Below, piece after piece: positions 1-10,276 of a stretch of 64,000 bases of DNA. A model generated the notes under the pieces. The model searched no databases. It was not told the DNA's origin and saw nothing but the letters and a program-made list of their open reading frames with translations. The translations under genes were made by a program, and so were the position numbers. The stretch is from the NCBI GenBank assembly GCA_037127315.1, contig JBBBDQ010001184.1, forward strand, positions 1,160,001 through 1,224,000, read 5' to 3'. This DNA is from Ascarosepion bandense (Eukaryota > Mollusca > Cephalopoda > Sepiida > Sepiidae). Numbering within the stretch: the first letter of the stretch is position 1; every line of letters starts with the position of its first letter.

Positions 1-690
1 AAGAAACCAATAAGGTATTGTGTGGGTCATTTATTTTGGTAAAATAATTTTGTTAGTTATCTTAAAGCATTAGCTATCAATGAAACATTGCAATTAATTA
101 AATTTTAAATATGTTTTTTTTATGAGTAAAGAGGCTGAATATTTTATTATTAGGGAAATTTTCTTAATTAAATTAAGGAACTTTACCTCTAATTGGTGCC
201 AACCATTTGGTTGAAAGCGGGTGTACACCAAATTATTGTACTATTTCTATTTTTCCAATTACAGTTATATTTTTTGTGTATTTGATATCATTGTTTCGTA
301 GCAGCTTTTTTGAGATGCATTATTATAAACACCTTTAAGTTTATAAAATATTTCTTTAATAGAAGAGTCTTTACTATGTTTGATTATACTTGCTGGGGAT
401 TTTGAGCGGATGTATAATAAGAATTCGTTAGATTTTGTGTATGGTTGACAAGTATAACTCACAAAGTCTAATGTTACATCAAGTAAGTTTACTTTATTTA
501 AATTAATGTTGGTTATTACTTTTAGATTGAAACTTTTGAATTCTCTATAGATTAGTTTTCTTATTTTATCTGTTTGAAAATATGTGATATTTTGTATTGT
601 CATATGTTCATCATCCATATATAACTCTATGTCTTGGTGTTCTTTCACATTCTTATAATATACATATATATATGATGTATATATACACAC
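1..690 (-). pseudogene. Penelope-like element RT, C-terminal fragment (runs off the left edge)
   Basis: The minus strand encodes about 140 residues from 690 down to 265. They include LNKVNLLDVTLDFVSYTCQP and YIRSKSPASIIKHSKDSSIK, the FLDV..NL...Y.PY.K.N...LYI...S.HP..IIK pattern of the RT C-terminus in PLEs that carry a GIY-YIG domain. After a stop at 265 the same reading continues toward position 1 with a decayed IIWCTPAFNQMVGTN (family pattern IIWFNPPF...V.TNIG) and FPNNKIFSLFTHKKNIFK. The GIY-YIG domain would lie left of the window. Stops and frame loss show a dead copy. The family matches the GIY-YIG fragment at 4315-4674, which would be the next domain of a complete element. Assignment to PLE is from family knowledge; the exact clade is not resolved. 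Confidence 0.7.
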
Positions 691-691
691 A

Positions 692-692
692 C

Positions 693-730
<38 letters not shown>

Positions 731-760
731 TTCTATAATATATATGTATATATATATAGT
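692..760. repeat. (TA)n/(AT)n microsatellite
   Basis: Nearly pure AT dinucleotides with small interruptions. It directly abuts the 3' end of the SINE-hammerhead copy at 756-916 (minus strand), so it is probably the derived tail of that element. Confidence 0.85.
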
Positions 761-916
761 CATCTACAGATCTGTTTCGCTGTGTCCCAACTCATCAGTG
801 CAGTTAGACATCCGATTTCTTTTAGCCAGACCGATTGAAACCTACAGAATTGACATCAGTCGATGATTCTACCTCTGAGCTATAGCTCTCGGTAGAAGAC
901 GGCAGACTTTTAGCAT
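756..916 (-). mobile_element. tRNA-derived SINE with 3' hammerhead, copy 1
   Basis: Read on the minus strand, this copy starts with TAACATGCTAAAAGTC. It continues with an A-box-like TAGCTCAGAGGTAGAAT (near 875-890) and a B-box-like GGTTTCAATCGG (near 833-845), then ends in the hammerhead core at 765-803. Box spacing is about 40 nt, close to that of a tRNA. The 3' end runs straight into (TA)n. Related copies lie at 10277-10455, 28440-28612, 59080-59146 and 59945-60112. The tRNA head implies Pol III transcription (inference); no ORF is present. Confidence 0.75.
762..803 (-). ncRNA. Hammerhead ribozyme motif in SINE copy 1
   Basis: On the minus strand an exact CTGATGA core (792-798) is followed by stem II GTTG/CAGC (788-791 with 779-782) around a 5-nt loop. 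Next come GAAA (775-778) and a palindromic stem III ACAGATCTGT (766-775) with the expected T-H cleavage context at 766/765. Core nucleotides are all canonical. Stem I is damaged: the 5' strand ends CTGCA, but four bases of the 3' strand seem deleted (GATGAC directly follows the cleavage A, where other copies have five bases that pair). This copy probably cannot cleave now. Confidence 0.7.
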
Positions 917-917
917 G

Positions 918-918
<1 letters not shown>

Positions 919-993
<75 letters not shown>
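919..993. repeat. (TA)n-(TG)n compound microsatellite
   Basis: About 40 bp of TA dinucleotides (919-958) followed by about 35 bp of TG (959-993). Open frames reading through it translate as IYIYIY or HTHTHT and are not genes. Confidence 0.95.
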
Positions 994-996
<3 letters not shown>

Positions 997-1534
997 TTTT
1001 TCGACGCATAAGGAGTAAGCAGTTTTCTACTTGGATGCAGCACAGCCAGACTTACTGAGCATATAATTTTATAATATTGGTAAAGGCTTGTGCAGAAACA
1101 AGCGCATTTTTTGAAAGAGTCAAATATAGTGAACTTGTGAACAGTGTACCACAATCTTTCCAAGCAACTCTCTGCAGGTTTTGAATTCAGTGTTGTCCTT
1201 CTTCTAGACAAGTTGTCACCCAGGACTAAATAACACAGTATGTCTTGATATTTTCCTGGTAGAGGAAGAAATGGATGAAAACGTTTCTCAAGTGTATTAG
1301 CATGTTAGTGAATGTAACGAATTTTTGCCATACTGCAAGATAAAATCTTGCCAGATATCAGTGATTATGAGAAGATTGTTGAAGATTGATTTTCATGCCA
1401 GATGTAGCCCCTTCACAATCTTTTATTCTCGTTCGTAAATAGCTTAATGCCTACTTTCCCGGGAGATAGATGGATCATCTTAGTTTGTAAGACTGCTCAG
1501 CCAAGAAATCTGATTTCTGTCTAAATAAAGCAGC
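994..1534. other. Unassigned intergenic stretch
   Basis: No repeat family, coding frame or RNA structure recognised. Confidence 0.6.
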
Positions 1535-1745
1535 TATGGATAGTGTGGTGTTATGGATAGGGCTTGGAATAAAAATTTAGAAAACTTAGTTCGAATTATA
1601 GACGGGTTTTTAAATTCACTTACGCGAATATACCCCTAGGAACTTATGAATCCATCAGAAAGAAGTGGTGACTTACTGCGAGAATATAGTCTTCCTAGTT
1701 ATAAATCAGAAGAGACACGATTACCCAAATGCGTCTCACGTAGCG
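1535..1745 (+). mobile_element. tRNA-derived SINE family 2, decayed copy
   Basis: It aligns by eye to the better copy at 63590-63905. The head has GTGGTGTTATGGATAG and a B-box-like AGTTCGAATTA, followed by TTCACTTACGCGAATATACC and a decayed CACGATTACCCAAATGCGT (family: CATGATCGCCCAAGCGTGTATCACG). The order of shared blocks is identical. Confidence 0.6.
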
Positions 1746-2305
1746 CAGTACTCATTTTACATTTATGGAATGGCTAGACGTTACCTTAATGTTTATGCTA
1801 ACAATTTCGTCTATCGCACTTCTCGATGATGGAACTTTTTCCGGATACATGCTTTCAAGCTAATTTTGATCTTTATGCCTATCGTTATATTCTGCCTTCT
1901 TAGTTCCTTTTCTTCTGTTGTTCTCGGTTCTTAATAAATTTTCTTATCTCATATTCTCTAAAACTCAGTAACTGCTGGTGTCTATGTAGATTTATTGCTT
2001 TGCTTGTGGTGACATTATTTTAAAAACATATTGTCTTTACTGGGGAAAGAAAAGAGCATAAATTTGATAGTGATACACATAAAAAAAACATATTAATGCC
2101 ATATAAGAACTCCATAAAAATCGAATGTTATTTATTAGGTAAAATCTATAAAAGGGTGTTTACCCCAGTGGAATGTAGCTGTTCATACGTGTGTAGCATT
2201 TCATAAGTAATGTCTATAAAATTGTTGAAAATTGACGCACCATAATCAGGTACCTTAGATGCAAATGTATCAGCTGGGCTTTCTGTTTGGTATAATTACA
2301 CATCC
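1746..2305. other. Unassigned intergenic stretch
   Basis: AT-rich sequence without a recognisable element or coding frame. Confidence 0.6.
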
Positions 2306-2422
2306 TCAAAAGATAATGGCAACCGACTGTAGGAAAATCTTCTGCCTAGTCAGTTCTGTCTCCTTTGAAACATGATCACCCAAGCGTGTAATACGTATGG
2401 CACTTAACTGATACTTACCCAT
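2306..2422 (+). mobile_element. SINE family 2, 3' half
   Basis: It contains GGCAACCGACTGTAGGAAAA, CTTCTGCCTAGTCAGT and CATGATCACCCAAGCGTG followed by ACGTATGGCACTTAACTGA. These are the terminal blocks of SINE family 2 (compare 63800-63900). The tRNA head is absent. Confidence 0.7.
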
Positions 2423-2484
2423 AGACTTGTGCATTCGAAATAATGCGCCCGTACATACAAACACGCGTACCAAAATAATATGCG

Positions 2485-2485
2485 C

Positions 2486-2522
<37 letters not shown>

Positions 2523-2534
2523 TCTGTGTGTGTG

Positions 2535-2568
<34 letters not shown>
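2485..2568. repeat. (TA)n-(TG)n compound microsatellite
   Basis: TA run at about 2489-2518, then TG run with one TTTG interruption at 2525-2568. Frames through it on both strands are artefacts. Confidence 0.95.
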
Positions 2569-2680
2569 CTGATAATGGTCTATATAAACCACTAGTACTC
2601 AATTATATCTTTCGCTGTAAACCAAGAGAATGACGCGAAATATTTTTTACCAAACTCCGTTGTTCTTTATATAAATAATT

Positions 2681-2725
<45 letters not shown>

Positions 2726-3564
2726 AATTTTCAGTGAGTCATATAAAAACAACTAATGAAAATGTTACACAGCATGCACTACTTTTATAGATTTTATATC
2801 TCGTATCGATGCATTGAGTGCATTTATATTACAACTTTTAGCGAATCACATGAAATAAAATGTGTAAAATTTAAAAATATACTAAAAAGTTTTTACTGAA
2901 TGTACTTGTTTTTTCTTATATTATATAAAAGCAATCAGAAGTAATTTTAAATTAGAAATAAGATCCATTAGGACATTTTTATATTATAATGTACTGTGTA
3001 TCACTTGGTACAGAATATGGATGGATAGCCAGTCGTATTTGAGGATACCCGCCAGCAATTAATTTGCTGAAAAAATATTAAACGTCCTCAAACTTAATAA
3101 GAACAAAATTTTTCCGTCAAAATGTTTATGTCATTATTATGAGGAACGATCAAAGTATATTTTAATTTTTTGTAGTGCTCATTCTTTCTAACATGTTGGT
3201 AATTTTGATAAAAATCTTTTTTTTTATATGTAGTATTAATAAATTATTTTTTTCCGGCGAAAAATACATTAAATTTGAAATTCTTGTAAAAAACAAATAC
3301 TTGTGGGATTTTAATGAAAATATCAGGTCTTATTAAATCATATATTCGTAAATATTTTATTTCTGTAATCATTCCACTTCATGATATTTCATGAAATTTC
3401 TGGAAATTAAATTATTTCTAAAATTTGTTTTCTTAGTTAAATGTAAATCTTTTTTCTTTTTTCAAACATTTAGCCATTTTGCCGAATATCTGCTCCGAAT
3501 GGTAAAATAAAAAAAAAATCAAGAGAACTCTGATATTAGTTATTTAGATTATCCTATATTGCTT
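2569..3564. other. AT-rich stretch, no gene seen
   Basis: Contains a (TA)n run at about 2686-2720. The rest is AT-rich with many stops in all frames and no motif I recognise. Confidence 0.6.
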
Positions 3565-3565
3565 T

Positions 3566-3602
<37 letters not shown>
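3565..3602. repeat. (TA)n microsatellite
   Basis: Pure TA dinucleotides immediately beyond the 3' end of the minus-strand PLE/hammerhead unit. Confidence 0.9.
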
Positions 3603-3607
<5 letters not shown>

Positions 3608-3630
3608 ACAATGGATTATAGATTCATAGT

Positions 3631-3694
3631 ATCACTACACAAAAATTTTCGCGTTTCGAAGCTACCTTTTTTAGGTGCTTCTCATCGGGTGACG
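3631..3694 (-). ncRNA. Type I hammerhead ribozyme motif in a PLE terminal region
   Basis: Minus strand. Stem I GTCAC/GTGAT pairs 3693-3689 with 3635-3631 (one G-U). The core heptamer is CCGATGA at 3688-3682 (canonical CTGATGA with one T-to-C change). Stem II is GAAGC/GCTTC plus ACCT/AGGT with one bulged A (3681-3673 with 3667-3658). GAAA is at 3657-3654, stem III is ACGC/GTGT (3654-3651 with 3640-3637), and the cleavage base A is at 3636. Every element is in canonical order and spacing. The motif sits 3' of a GIY-YIG fragment on the same strand, where PLEs carry hammerheads in their terminal repeats (established for PLEs). The core change probably inactivates it. Confidence 0.8.
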
Positions 3695-3699
3695 AAATT

Positions 3700-4760
3700 G
3701 GAATGAAAATTATCTGGTGAAAAACGGTTTATTTGTGGTGAATATGCTTTTTAAGTGAAAGTGGGGTTGGGAGCTTATTTTGATTCTGTTGGCCATATTG
3801 TAGTCTTAGAGTTAAGTGTTGGGAGAGGTGGCTTATTACAGGACAGGTTTCAATTTATCTTGTCTGGATGTAGTAATAGTAGTGGCGTCGTTGTTAATGA
3901 TATATGTAGTGTGAGACTTTAGGATGGTCTAGTCGTTCGTTTGTGGTTCTTAAGGTGCTGCTATTTGGTTTAGAGGAGGATATGGGTTATTTAGTTTTGG
4001 GCAGGTCGCTTTTTCGTTTAGTTTAGTTTTTGTATTGGGATATATGGTATCTTGTTTTTTTGCAGTGTCGATAGTTTCTTTTATTTTTCTACCATTTACA
4101 GGTAGCTGGACTTATTGTTGGTGTGGTGTCGGGTTTGTTGTCTTTTATTTCTACGGTTTTTGTTCTATTTATTAATAGGGTTGATTATGTGTATTTATTG
4201 CATTTTTGGGTGGTCGTGTGGGTGGGGTGCTTTTCTAATTATTTAAATTTTAACGAGAAATATTTGCGATGTTTGCATAATACTGCTAATTCGTCTCTAC
4301 GGTTTAATAGTTCGCTACTGTTGGGGTACTTTAGAATGTGTAAGCTTTTTACTTAAACATAAAGGGCAGATGTCGTCAAGTGAGTTCCGAGATCTAGTTT
4401 TTTCTAGGATTTTCCATTTTACTTTGGGTTTCTGTTTTGAATCCTTTAGCTTCCAAAAGTATGTAGAAAGGGATGTTTGGTTTCGGTATAAGTTGTTTTT
4501 GAATGAAGTTAAGTGAATGTACCAGCGCTGCTTAAAAGTGTTCTTAGTTGATCCGATATACATTGTATTTATAGTGGGATTTTCAATTGATGTTATGTTG
4601 CATTGATAGATTATTGAATTTAATTTACATTTATTCTGTAGTGGGCAGTTGCTAGGGTTTCTACAATTACACATGTTTTTATTGTTTTCTTTTATTGCAT
4701 TTTGTTAGTTTATATTATTCTGATCTGCGTGTTGATTTAGGATATATTTGTTATGGATTG
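3700..4760 (-). mobile_element. Penelope-like element 3' part with GIY-YIG endonuclease fragment
   Basis: The minus strand from 4674 down to 4315 encodes 119 residues opening CNCRNPSNCPLQNKC. It continues with IIYQCNITS, then MYIGSTKNTFKQRWYIHLTS and a WKLKDSK...VKWKILEK block. The Y-I-G-S-T...F..R...H arrangement is the GIY-YIG nuclease fold, and the upstream cysteine motif (C-X-C...C...C) is typical of the linker before it in PLEs. The C-terminus decays after CPLCLSKK. About 600 bp of 3' non-coding sequence leads to the hammerhead at 3631-3694. The RT domain is missing: upstream of 4770 lies an unrelated RTE fragment, so the copy is 5' truncated. Confidence 0.75.
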
Positions 4761-4769
4761 TTATGATTT

Positions 4770-5094
4770 TTTCTAGGTTGTTTGTGCAACTGTAGCTCCG
4801 ATGACAAATCCTGGCATAACATCTAGGGTCGTAAGAATAGTCTCGCTGTACAAGTTGAATAGATTCGCTGAAAAGATACATCCTTGACTTACGCCCCTTT
4901 CTATATTTGTATATCTGGTGAACTTATTACTTATCCGTATACAGGTGGTTTGCTGCCAGTAGAGATTTTGATTACTCTTATGTCTTTCCAAAATATGTTG
5001 AGGCTGCTGAACATCTCCATCAATTCTTTGTGGCGGATTTTGTCAAAGGCTTTCGAATAAACGATAAAATATAGGTACACGTCGTTCTTAATAT
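4770..5094 (-). pseudogene. RTE-type LINE reverse transcriptase fragment
   Basis: Minus strand. IVYSKAFDKIRHKELMEMFS (RT motif A region) is followed by KNLYWQQTTCIRI-like text and then RGVSQGCIFSANLFNLYSET, the RG.RQGC..SP.LFNLY motif B of RTE-like LINE reverse transcriptases. It ends after MPGFVIGA. The same family occurs at 15391-17234 and 43739-45743. The upstream side is cut at 5094, where an LTR begins, so the LTR element inserted into this LINE. Confidence 0.8.
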
Positions 5095-5402
5095 TGTGGG
5101 GGAGTTACCCACTTAATAATGGACTCTTCTTTGCCTATATTAACCGAGAGTTAATAACTCTCGAAGAAGTGTGCAGGAGTGAGTGAGACTCTTGTGGGGA
5201 CTCTCGTGTGGAGTGAGCAAGGGCGACAGAGACACTTGTTCCCAGTACGACTTCAATTCATCGCAAGTTATTAGGACTTTCCTTTTTATATTTGTTGGTA
5301 TCTCTTTGTATTTGTTTGTATAAAATCTTGACGTAATATATGTTCTTGAACCTACCACCTTGTTAACTTATTATTTTATGGTCCCATACCGGATCCTTAT
5401 CA
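5095..5402 (+). repeat. Putative Ty3/gypsy 5' LTR
   Basis: Begins TGTGGGGGAGTTACCC and ends CCGGATCCTTATCA, i.e. the 5'-TG...CA-3' ends of an LTR, about 308 bp. A primer-binding site starts 2 bp downstream (TGGCGACGA at 5405), which fixes the right border. The left border is set by the break in the RTE coding sequence. No 3' LTR was found in the window, so the two LTRs cannot be compared. Confidence 0.7.
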
Positions 5403-5840
5403 ACTGGCGACGAATATTCGAACAATTCACGTAGGGAAGGAAAACCTTTTTCTTTAACCAGTCGCCATATCAACTAGCGACGAAGATTCGAACAATTCAC
5501 GCAGGGAAGGAAAACTTTTTTCTGTAACCAGTCGCTATATCAACTGACAACGAAAGATTCGAACAATTCACGCTAGGAAGGAAAACATTTTTTTTTTACC
5601 AGTCGCCATATCAACTAGCGACAAAGATTCGAACAATTCACGCAGGGAAGAACGCCTTTTTCTGTGACCAGTCGCTATATCAACTGGCAACGAAAGATTC
5701 GAACAATTCACGCGAACATGAAAAAATACATTTTTTCAAGTCAGTCGCCATATCAACAAGTGACAAAGATATAGAAATTCACACAAGAAAAGAAAGCCTT
5801 TTTTCTTTGGCCACTATCGCCACATATCAGCTAGCAACAT
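5403..5840 (+). repeat. Tandem array of about 70-bp units, each containing a tRNA-primer-like site
   Basis: Units start at about 5401, 5471, 5541, 5612, 5681 and 5754, with a decayed seventh near 5828. Each opens CAACTGGCGACGAAGATTCG-like and contains GAACAATTCACGCAGGGAAG. Each closes with AACCAGTCGCCATAT or a variant. TGGCGACGA followed by ATTCGAAC is complementary to the 3' end of tRNA-Ser of the GACGAGG...CCTCGTCGCCA type, so the first unit is the natural primer-binding site. Units 2 and 4 share GCTAT ends and units 3 and 5 share CGAAAGATTCG, indicating a two-unit higher-order period of about 141 bp. Confidence 0.8.
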
Positions 5841-6149
5841 CGCAAATACAGAAATTGCGAACGTAGATTTCAAGTACCAAGTAATAGACCCCCTCACAAA
5901 TAACCAGTCAAAAAAACGTGAAGCATCAAGAAAGGCGAAATATTTACTCCATCTAAAATAGCCTACAACTAATACAAAAAAAAAAACAATTTCTCTACAA
6001 TTCCGGAACGGTGTCACAGAAAAATCTTTAAGTAGATCTGTTCTGAGCTTATCTCTTTCTTTTGGACGTACGTCTTACGACAAAAAACTGTAAATACAAT
6101 TAGTGTTGTTTATTTCTCTCGTATCTACAAAAACTTCGTCGTGTTGAAT

Positions 6150-7235
6150 TTGAAAAAAAATGTAAGACTTACAAAAAGTGATAATTCGACTAAAGAAAAC
6201 TCAGTTGGAGCAACAACAAAAAAGCGACGAGCAATTAAGACAACAGCAACAATTATTTAAGGAGATGCATAAACAACAGAGAGATTTACAAGAACAATTC
6301 TTTAAAAAGGACCGAGGAACGACAAAATAAAATTGAAGGGTTACTTTTAAATCATTAAAAAACAAACAAACTGAGAACGATACAGCTTTTTCTCAAAGTG
6401 CTATCTGGAGCACTATGGAAATTTTTGAGTCTGTGCCGGAAGACGAAAAATCTTTTGACGCTTATTATAGCCGGTACTATGATTTATTTAACGTCAACTG
6501 TAATAACTGGCCAAATTCTAAGAAAGTGCGGTTAATACTAAGGAAGTTAGGTACAGCAGAGCACAGCAGGTTTGTTTATTTATTCTCTCAAGAAAAACGA
6601 CAAACTTGGAATTCTTAGAAACAGTCAAGCTACTGTTAGAATTATTTGGGTCGAACACATCACTTTTTCATAAAAGATGGAAATGCCTTAATTTATTCAA
6701 AGAAGATCAGCAGGACTATTTAACATTTGCCACTGCGGTAAATAAATAGGTTAACGATATTAAACTAACGGAATTATCTGCTGAGGACTTTAAATGCCTA
6801 ATTTTTGCTCAAAGTCTTGTCTCAGCCGGAGACACGGAAGTTAGACGTAGAGTTCTAACAAAACTAGAAAATGAGCCAGGTTTAACACTCAATAAATTAG
6901 CAGAAGACTGCCAGAGGGTAGTATCAGTAAAAAGTGACTCGAGTGATATCGAGGAGTCGGCAGTCGCTCATATAAAAAAAAATTATGAACAGATCAATTA
7001 CGATCAGATCAAAACGCCACTCCCCGGAAAGGAAGAAAAGGAAATATCGTAACAAACAGACTACAAGACAAGAAAATTGACCGCCAGGTCCATGCTACAT
7101 TTGCGGAACATTACACTGGATGGGGTTTTGCCGGTCCAGAAAGAAAAAGAAATTGCCAGAATTGCGGTAAAGTTGGTCATTTAACAGCAAATTGCTGGTA
7201 TGCGAAAAATCCAGAAGAACAAAAACATAAAATAA
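6150..7235 (+). pseudogene. Ty3/gypsy-type Gag, decayed
   Basis: A Gln-rich leader (QLEQQQKSDEQLRQQQQ near 6200-6260) precedes the longest intact stretch at 6415-6618. There MEIFESVPEDEKSFDAYYSR begins the capsid-like part of Mag/C-type gypsy Gag. After a stop it continues in another frame (KRWKCLNLFKEDQQDYLTFA, then FKCLIFAQSLVSAGDTEVRR). The nucleocapsid end has two in-frame zinc knuckles: a CYICGTLHWMGFC variant (from 7093) and a perfect CCHC CQNCGKVGHLTANC (7153-7194). Several stops and frameshifts break the frame. No protease, RT or integrase follows, so the copy is truncated just after gag. Confidence 0.8.
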
Positions 7236-7256
7236 GACAGACACTGTCTTATTTTA
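7228..7256. repeat. Perfect 13-bp inverted repeat at the gag end
   Basis: TAAAATAAGACAG and CTGTCTTATTTTA are perfect complements separated by ACA. The repeat falls exactly where recognisable gag sequence stops. Confidence 0.85.
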
Positions 7257-7678
7257 TTGTTTTATTTAAATCCTTAAGTAACTTCATATTTTAAAAAAAT
7301 GCCTTTAAAACTAAGGTATCGAAAATGAGTGGAGGCACCTAATATAATAATTATTAATAATAGTAAAAAAAAGGCTTTATTATTGCATATATGTTAGTTA
7401 TAAATATTAAATGAAACATAGTAATAAGTAAAGTTATTTTTAAATATTTAGATTGAAAGGATATTGTTATATTCAAAAATTATATAAAATTAACGTTAAG
7501 ATTATTTCGACCTAAAAATAAAGTCTGATTTCTTTTCAGTTTTGGGGAAGAAGGAAATGAAAAAACAAACAAACAAACAAAAACAAATGAAAGCTCATCC
7601 TCTCCTGTTTTCAATGACTGACCAAGGAAAAGATCCTTGTTTGTTTTGACATTCCAATGGCACCGTTCGCTTTCTAAA

Positions 7679-7738
<60 letters not shown>

Positions 7739-8638
7739 AAGAATCGCGAAACATAAAACTGTCTTTTCCTTTATTTCTCTTGTGGAAAGTCTCTAATGAC
7801 GAAACATCACAAGTTAGTTTCTCTACATGTCCTTTCCCTACAAGCCAATAAAAACATGAAAGAAATGCTTAAAGCAACTGTAGCTATTAGACCGGAAAGA
7901 AGATATGGGAAAGAAAAAGCAAATCTGTAAACAAAATAAAACCTTATTCCCGAGTTTTTAAAAGACGATATTAGATATTTCTTTTCATCCTTCCAAGAAA
8001 AACAAAAATATTTTCTTGAGAGACAAACTTACCCTTCAGAAATATATGTAGACTTCATTAATAATTCAACTTACGCATACCAAGAATTTCAAATAACTGT
8101 GCATCGGTATTTTCAAAGACAAGTTTTGTCATAATTCTGGTACGATTAGAAAGAAGAATTGAAATTTATGTAAAAACTTATTTTTGTAATGTTCAAGAAT
8201 CGAATTCCAAGACAACTAAGGGCCATTCATGAGAATTTTGTACATTTTGTACATATGGGGTAACATTGCTGATATTTATTATATACGAACTGCATTAAAA
8301 TCATTTAACAAAAGAAAAACATTTTAACAACAGTTTTAATGGACTTTGAAGATTTTCAGTACAAGAAAAAAATTGTTCAATTATTGTACTTTTTAATTTG
8401 TAATTTTTAATATTGATATAATAACTTAATAAAATTGATTAAAATAAAACTATATTGACGTTTTGTAATTAACGCGATTATAACACAATTTTTTAAAAAT
8501 TAACGCGATTAATTTTACGCGATTTTTATTGTGAATTACAAAATAAAGATTTTTATTTCAAATAGTAACATTCAGCCAATTTTGCTACTCTTATTTTCTC
8601 TCATACAGACACATGCACACACAGATATACACACACAC

Positions 8639-8700
<62 letters not shown>

Positions 8701-8825
8701 TACATTTAATCATGGAAAAGACTGTCGCCTCTGGATGTGGACATTAATATTCACTTATATACCTTTTATCTTTAATACTGAACATTTTAACACATAAATG
8801 TATCATACCATTAAATTATATTTTT

Positions 8826-8880
<55 letters not shown>

Positions 8881-9179
8881 AGGTTTTTGTTTTTACCTCA
8901 GAATATATAATTGCGTATGTAAGCGAATCATTGAATGTACCGCAATAATGATCTCACGAACGAGGGCATGAGGGAAATCAATGGCATGAAGAAAAAGATT
9001 CTTGACAGCCACAAACAACTTCCTGCCATCATTAGAAAATATTTTTAATATCATCTTTTTTAATAAAAACAGCGAAGCTCGAGCAAGTATCCTGCATATT
9101 TCAAAAGTGTTTGTCATGATTTGGCCTGCTGTTTACCGGTGTTTCTAGACATTTGTTCGATTTAATACAATGGTTCCTA
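7257..9179. other. AT-rich stretch with three long (TA)n runs
   Basis: (TA)n at about 7682-7735, 8645-8696 and 8829-8877, the second preceded by a CACACA run. No coding family or RNA gene recognised in between. Confidence 0.65.
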
Positions 9180-10190
9180 CGTAATCTTGAAATTAATGTT
9201 AATTAATTAGACAGTAATGCTTCCAGATCGTTTCATACAAACGTGGGTGTACCACAAGCCTCTATCCCATATCGTACGCTTTCCCTGATTTTTATCAACG
9301 ATCTTTCTGATGTAATCAGTTCACAAATAGGCATCTATGCAGATAACACCACTCTTTACTCCAGTCTAGAAAAGAACTACCAAGGATGATAAAATCTCAA
9401 TGCAGCTCTTGGAAATGAACTTCAATCAGTGATGGATTGGAATAATAAGTGGCTCGTAAATTCTGATGCTTCCAAAACTAAACTACTTTCCCATAGAGAA
9501 TTTTTTCTTACCTTCTAATACTCTGCGCCAACCAGACTCAAGTGGAACGACTACATTGAATCAATATCTATATCTAATGCTAAGAAGTTTGGGTCACTTT
9601 CTTGCACATTTATAAATCTGACATTCGTCTATGCATTGAATACTGATGCCATATCTTGTCAGGTGCTCCTGCTATTCATCTCGGAGTTCTCAACCAAATC
9701 CAAAGAAGATTCTGCAATGCAACTGATCGCGATATAGCAGATTGATTTCAGTTACTTTATCATCGATGTGATGTAGTTTTTCTCTGTCATTTCTACGAAT
9801 AATATCACGTTTTCTGCTCCGACGAACTTCTTTCCCTGGTGTCTTGCCGACATAAATTTACCTGTGCTAATAGATTTGCTACTAGATCTCAACCTTTTAC
9901 CGTCAAAATAATCAAATGTAACCGCCACTTCTACTGTACCAGTTTCTTCCTTCCCAATTCCCGCCTATGGAACATCATTTCATAAATTTGCTTCCTTGAT
10001 AGCTGCAATCGCCAAAAGTTTAAATACATCAGTTGCAATTTTCTATCTTCTTGATAGTCTGATTTCTATTGTCCTTTCTTCGACATCCCCTGTAAATTGT
10101 TCCTTTTTTCATTTTCTTTCCTTTTCTCTAATTGTAAACCCCTGTGTGCTCGTGGCGATACTGTCTTGCTTATGGTGAAACAATTATAAA
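9180..10190 (+). pseudogene. CR1/L2-like LINE, 3' RT portion and tail
   Basis: Frames read FINDLSDVISSQIGIYADDT then TLYSSLEKN, the INDL...YADDTTLY motif C region of CR1/L2/Jockey-type reverse transcriptases. LNAALGNELQSVMDWNNKWL and a thumb-like region follow, then the C-terminal CNRHFYCTSFFLPNSRLWN (family: NFYS.SFFPRTSRLWNSLP). The 3' terminus TCTTGCTTATGGTGAAACAATTATAAAA matches the family tail (TGCCTTGCTTGAGGTGAAACGATTAAAA) seen at 20455, 31220 and 56020. At least five frame changes or stops. The 5' part is absent. Other pieces of the family lie at 19660, 29030, 30645, 54960, 55450, 60450 and 63160. Confidence 0.8.
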
Positions 10191-10276
10191 AAAAAGAGAT
10201 AAATATAAGCGTCGGTGTCGACTAAAATTTACGCATTACTCTTAATCATTAATTAATTTCTCTCGGCAGATGTCGT

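Noticed and set aside
6415..6618. Stand-alone small gene
   Set aside because: It is one surviving frame of a decayed gag that continues in other frames to the zinc knuckles at 7093-7194.
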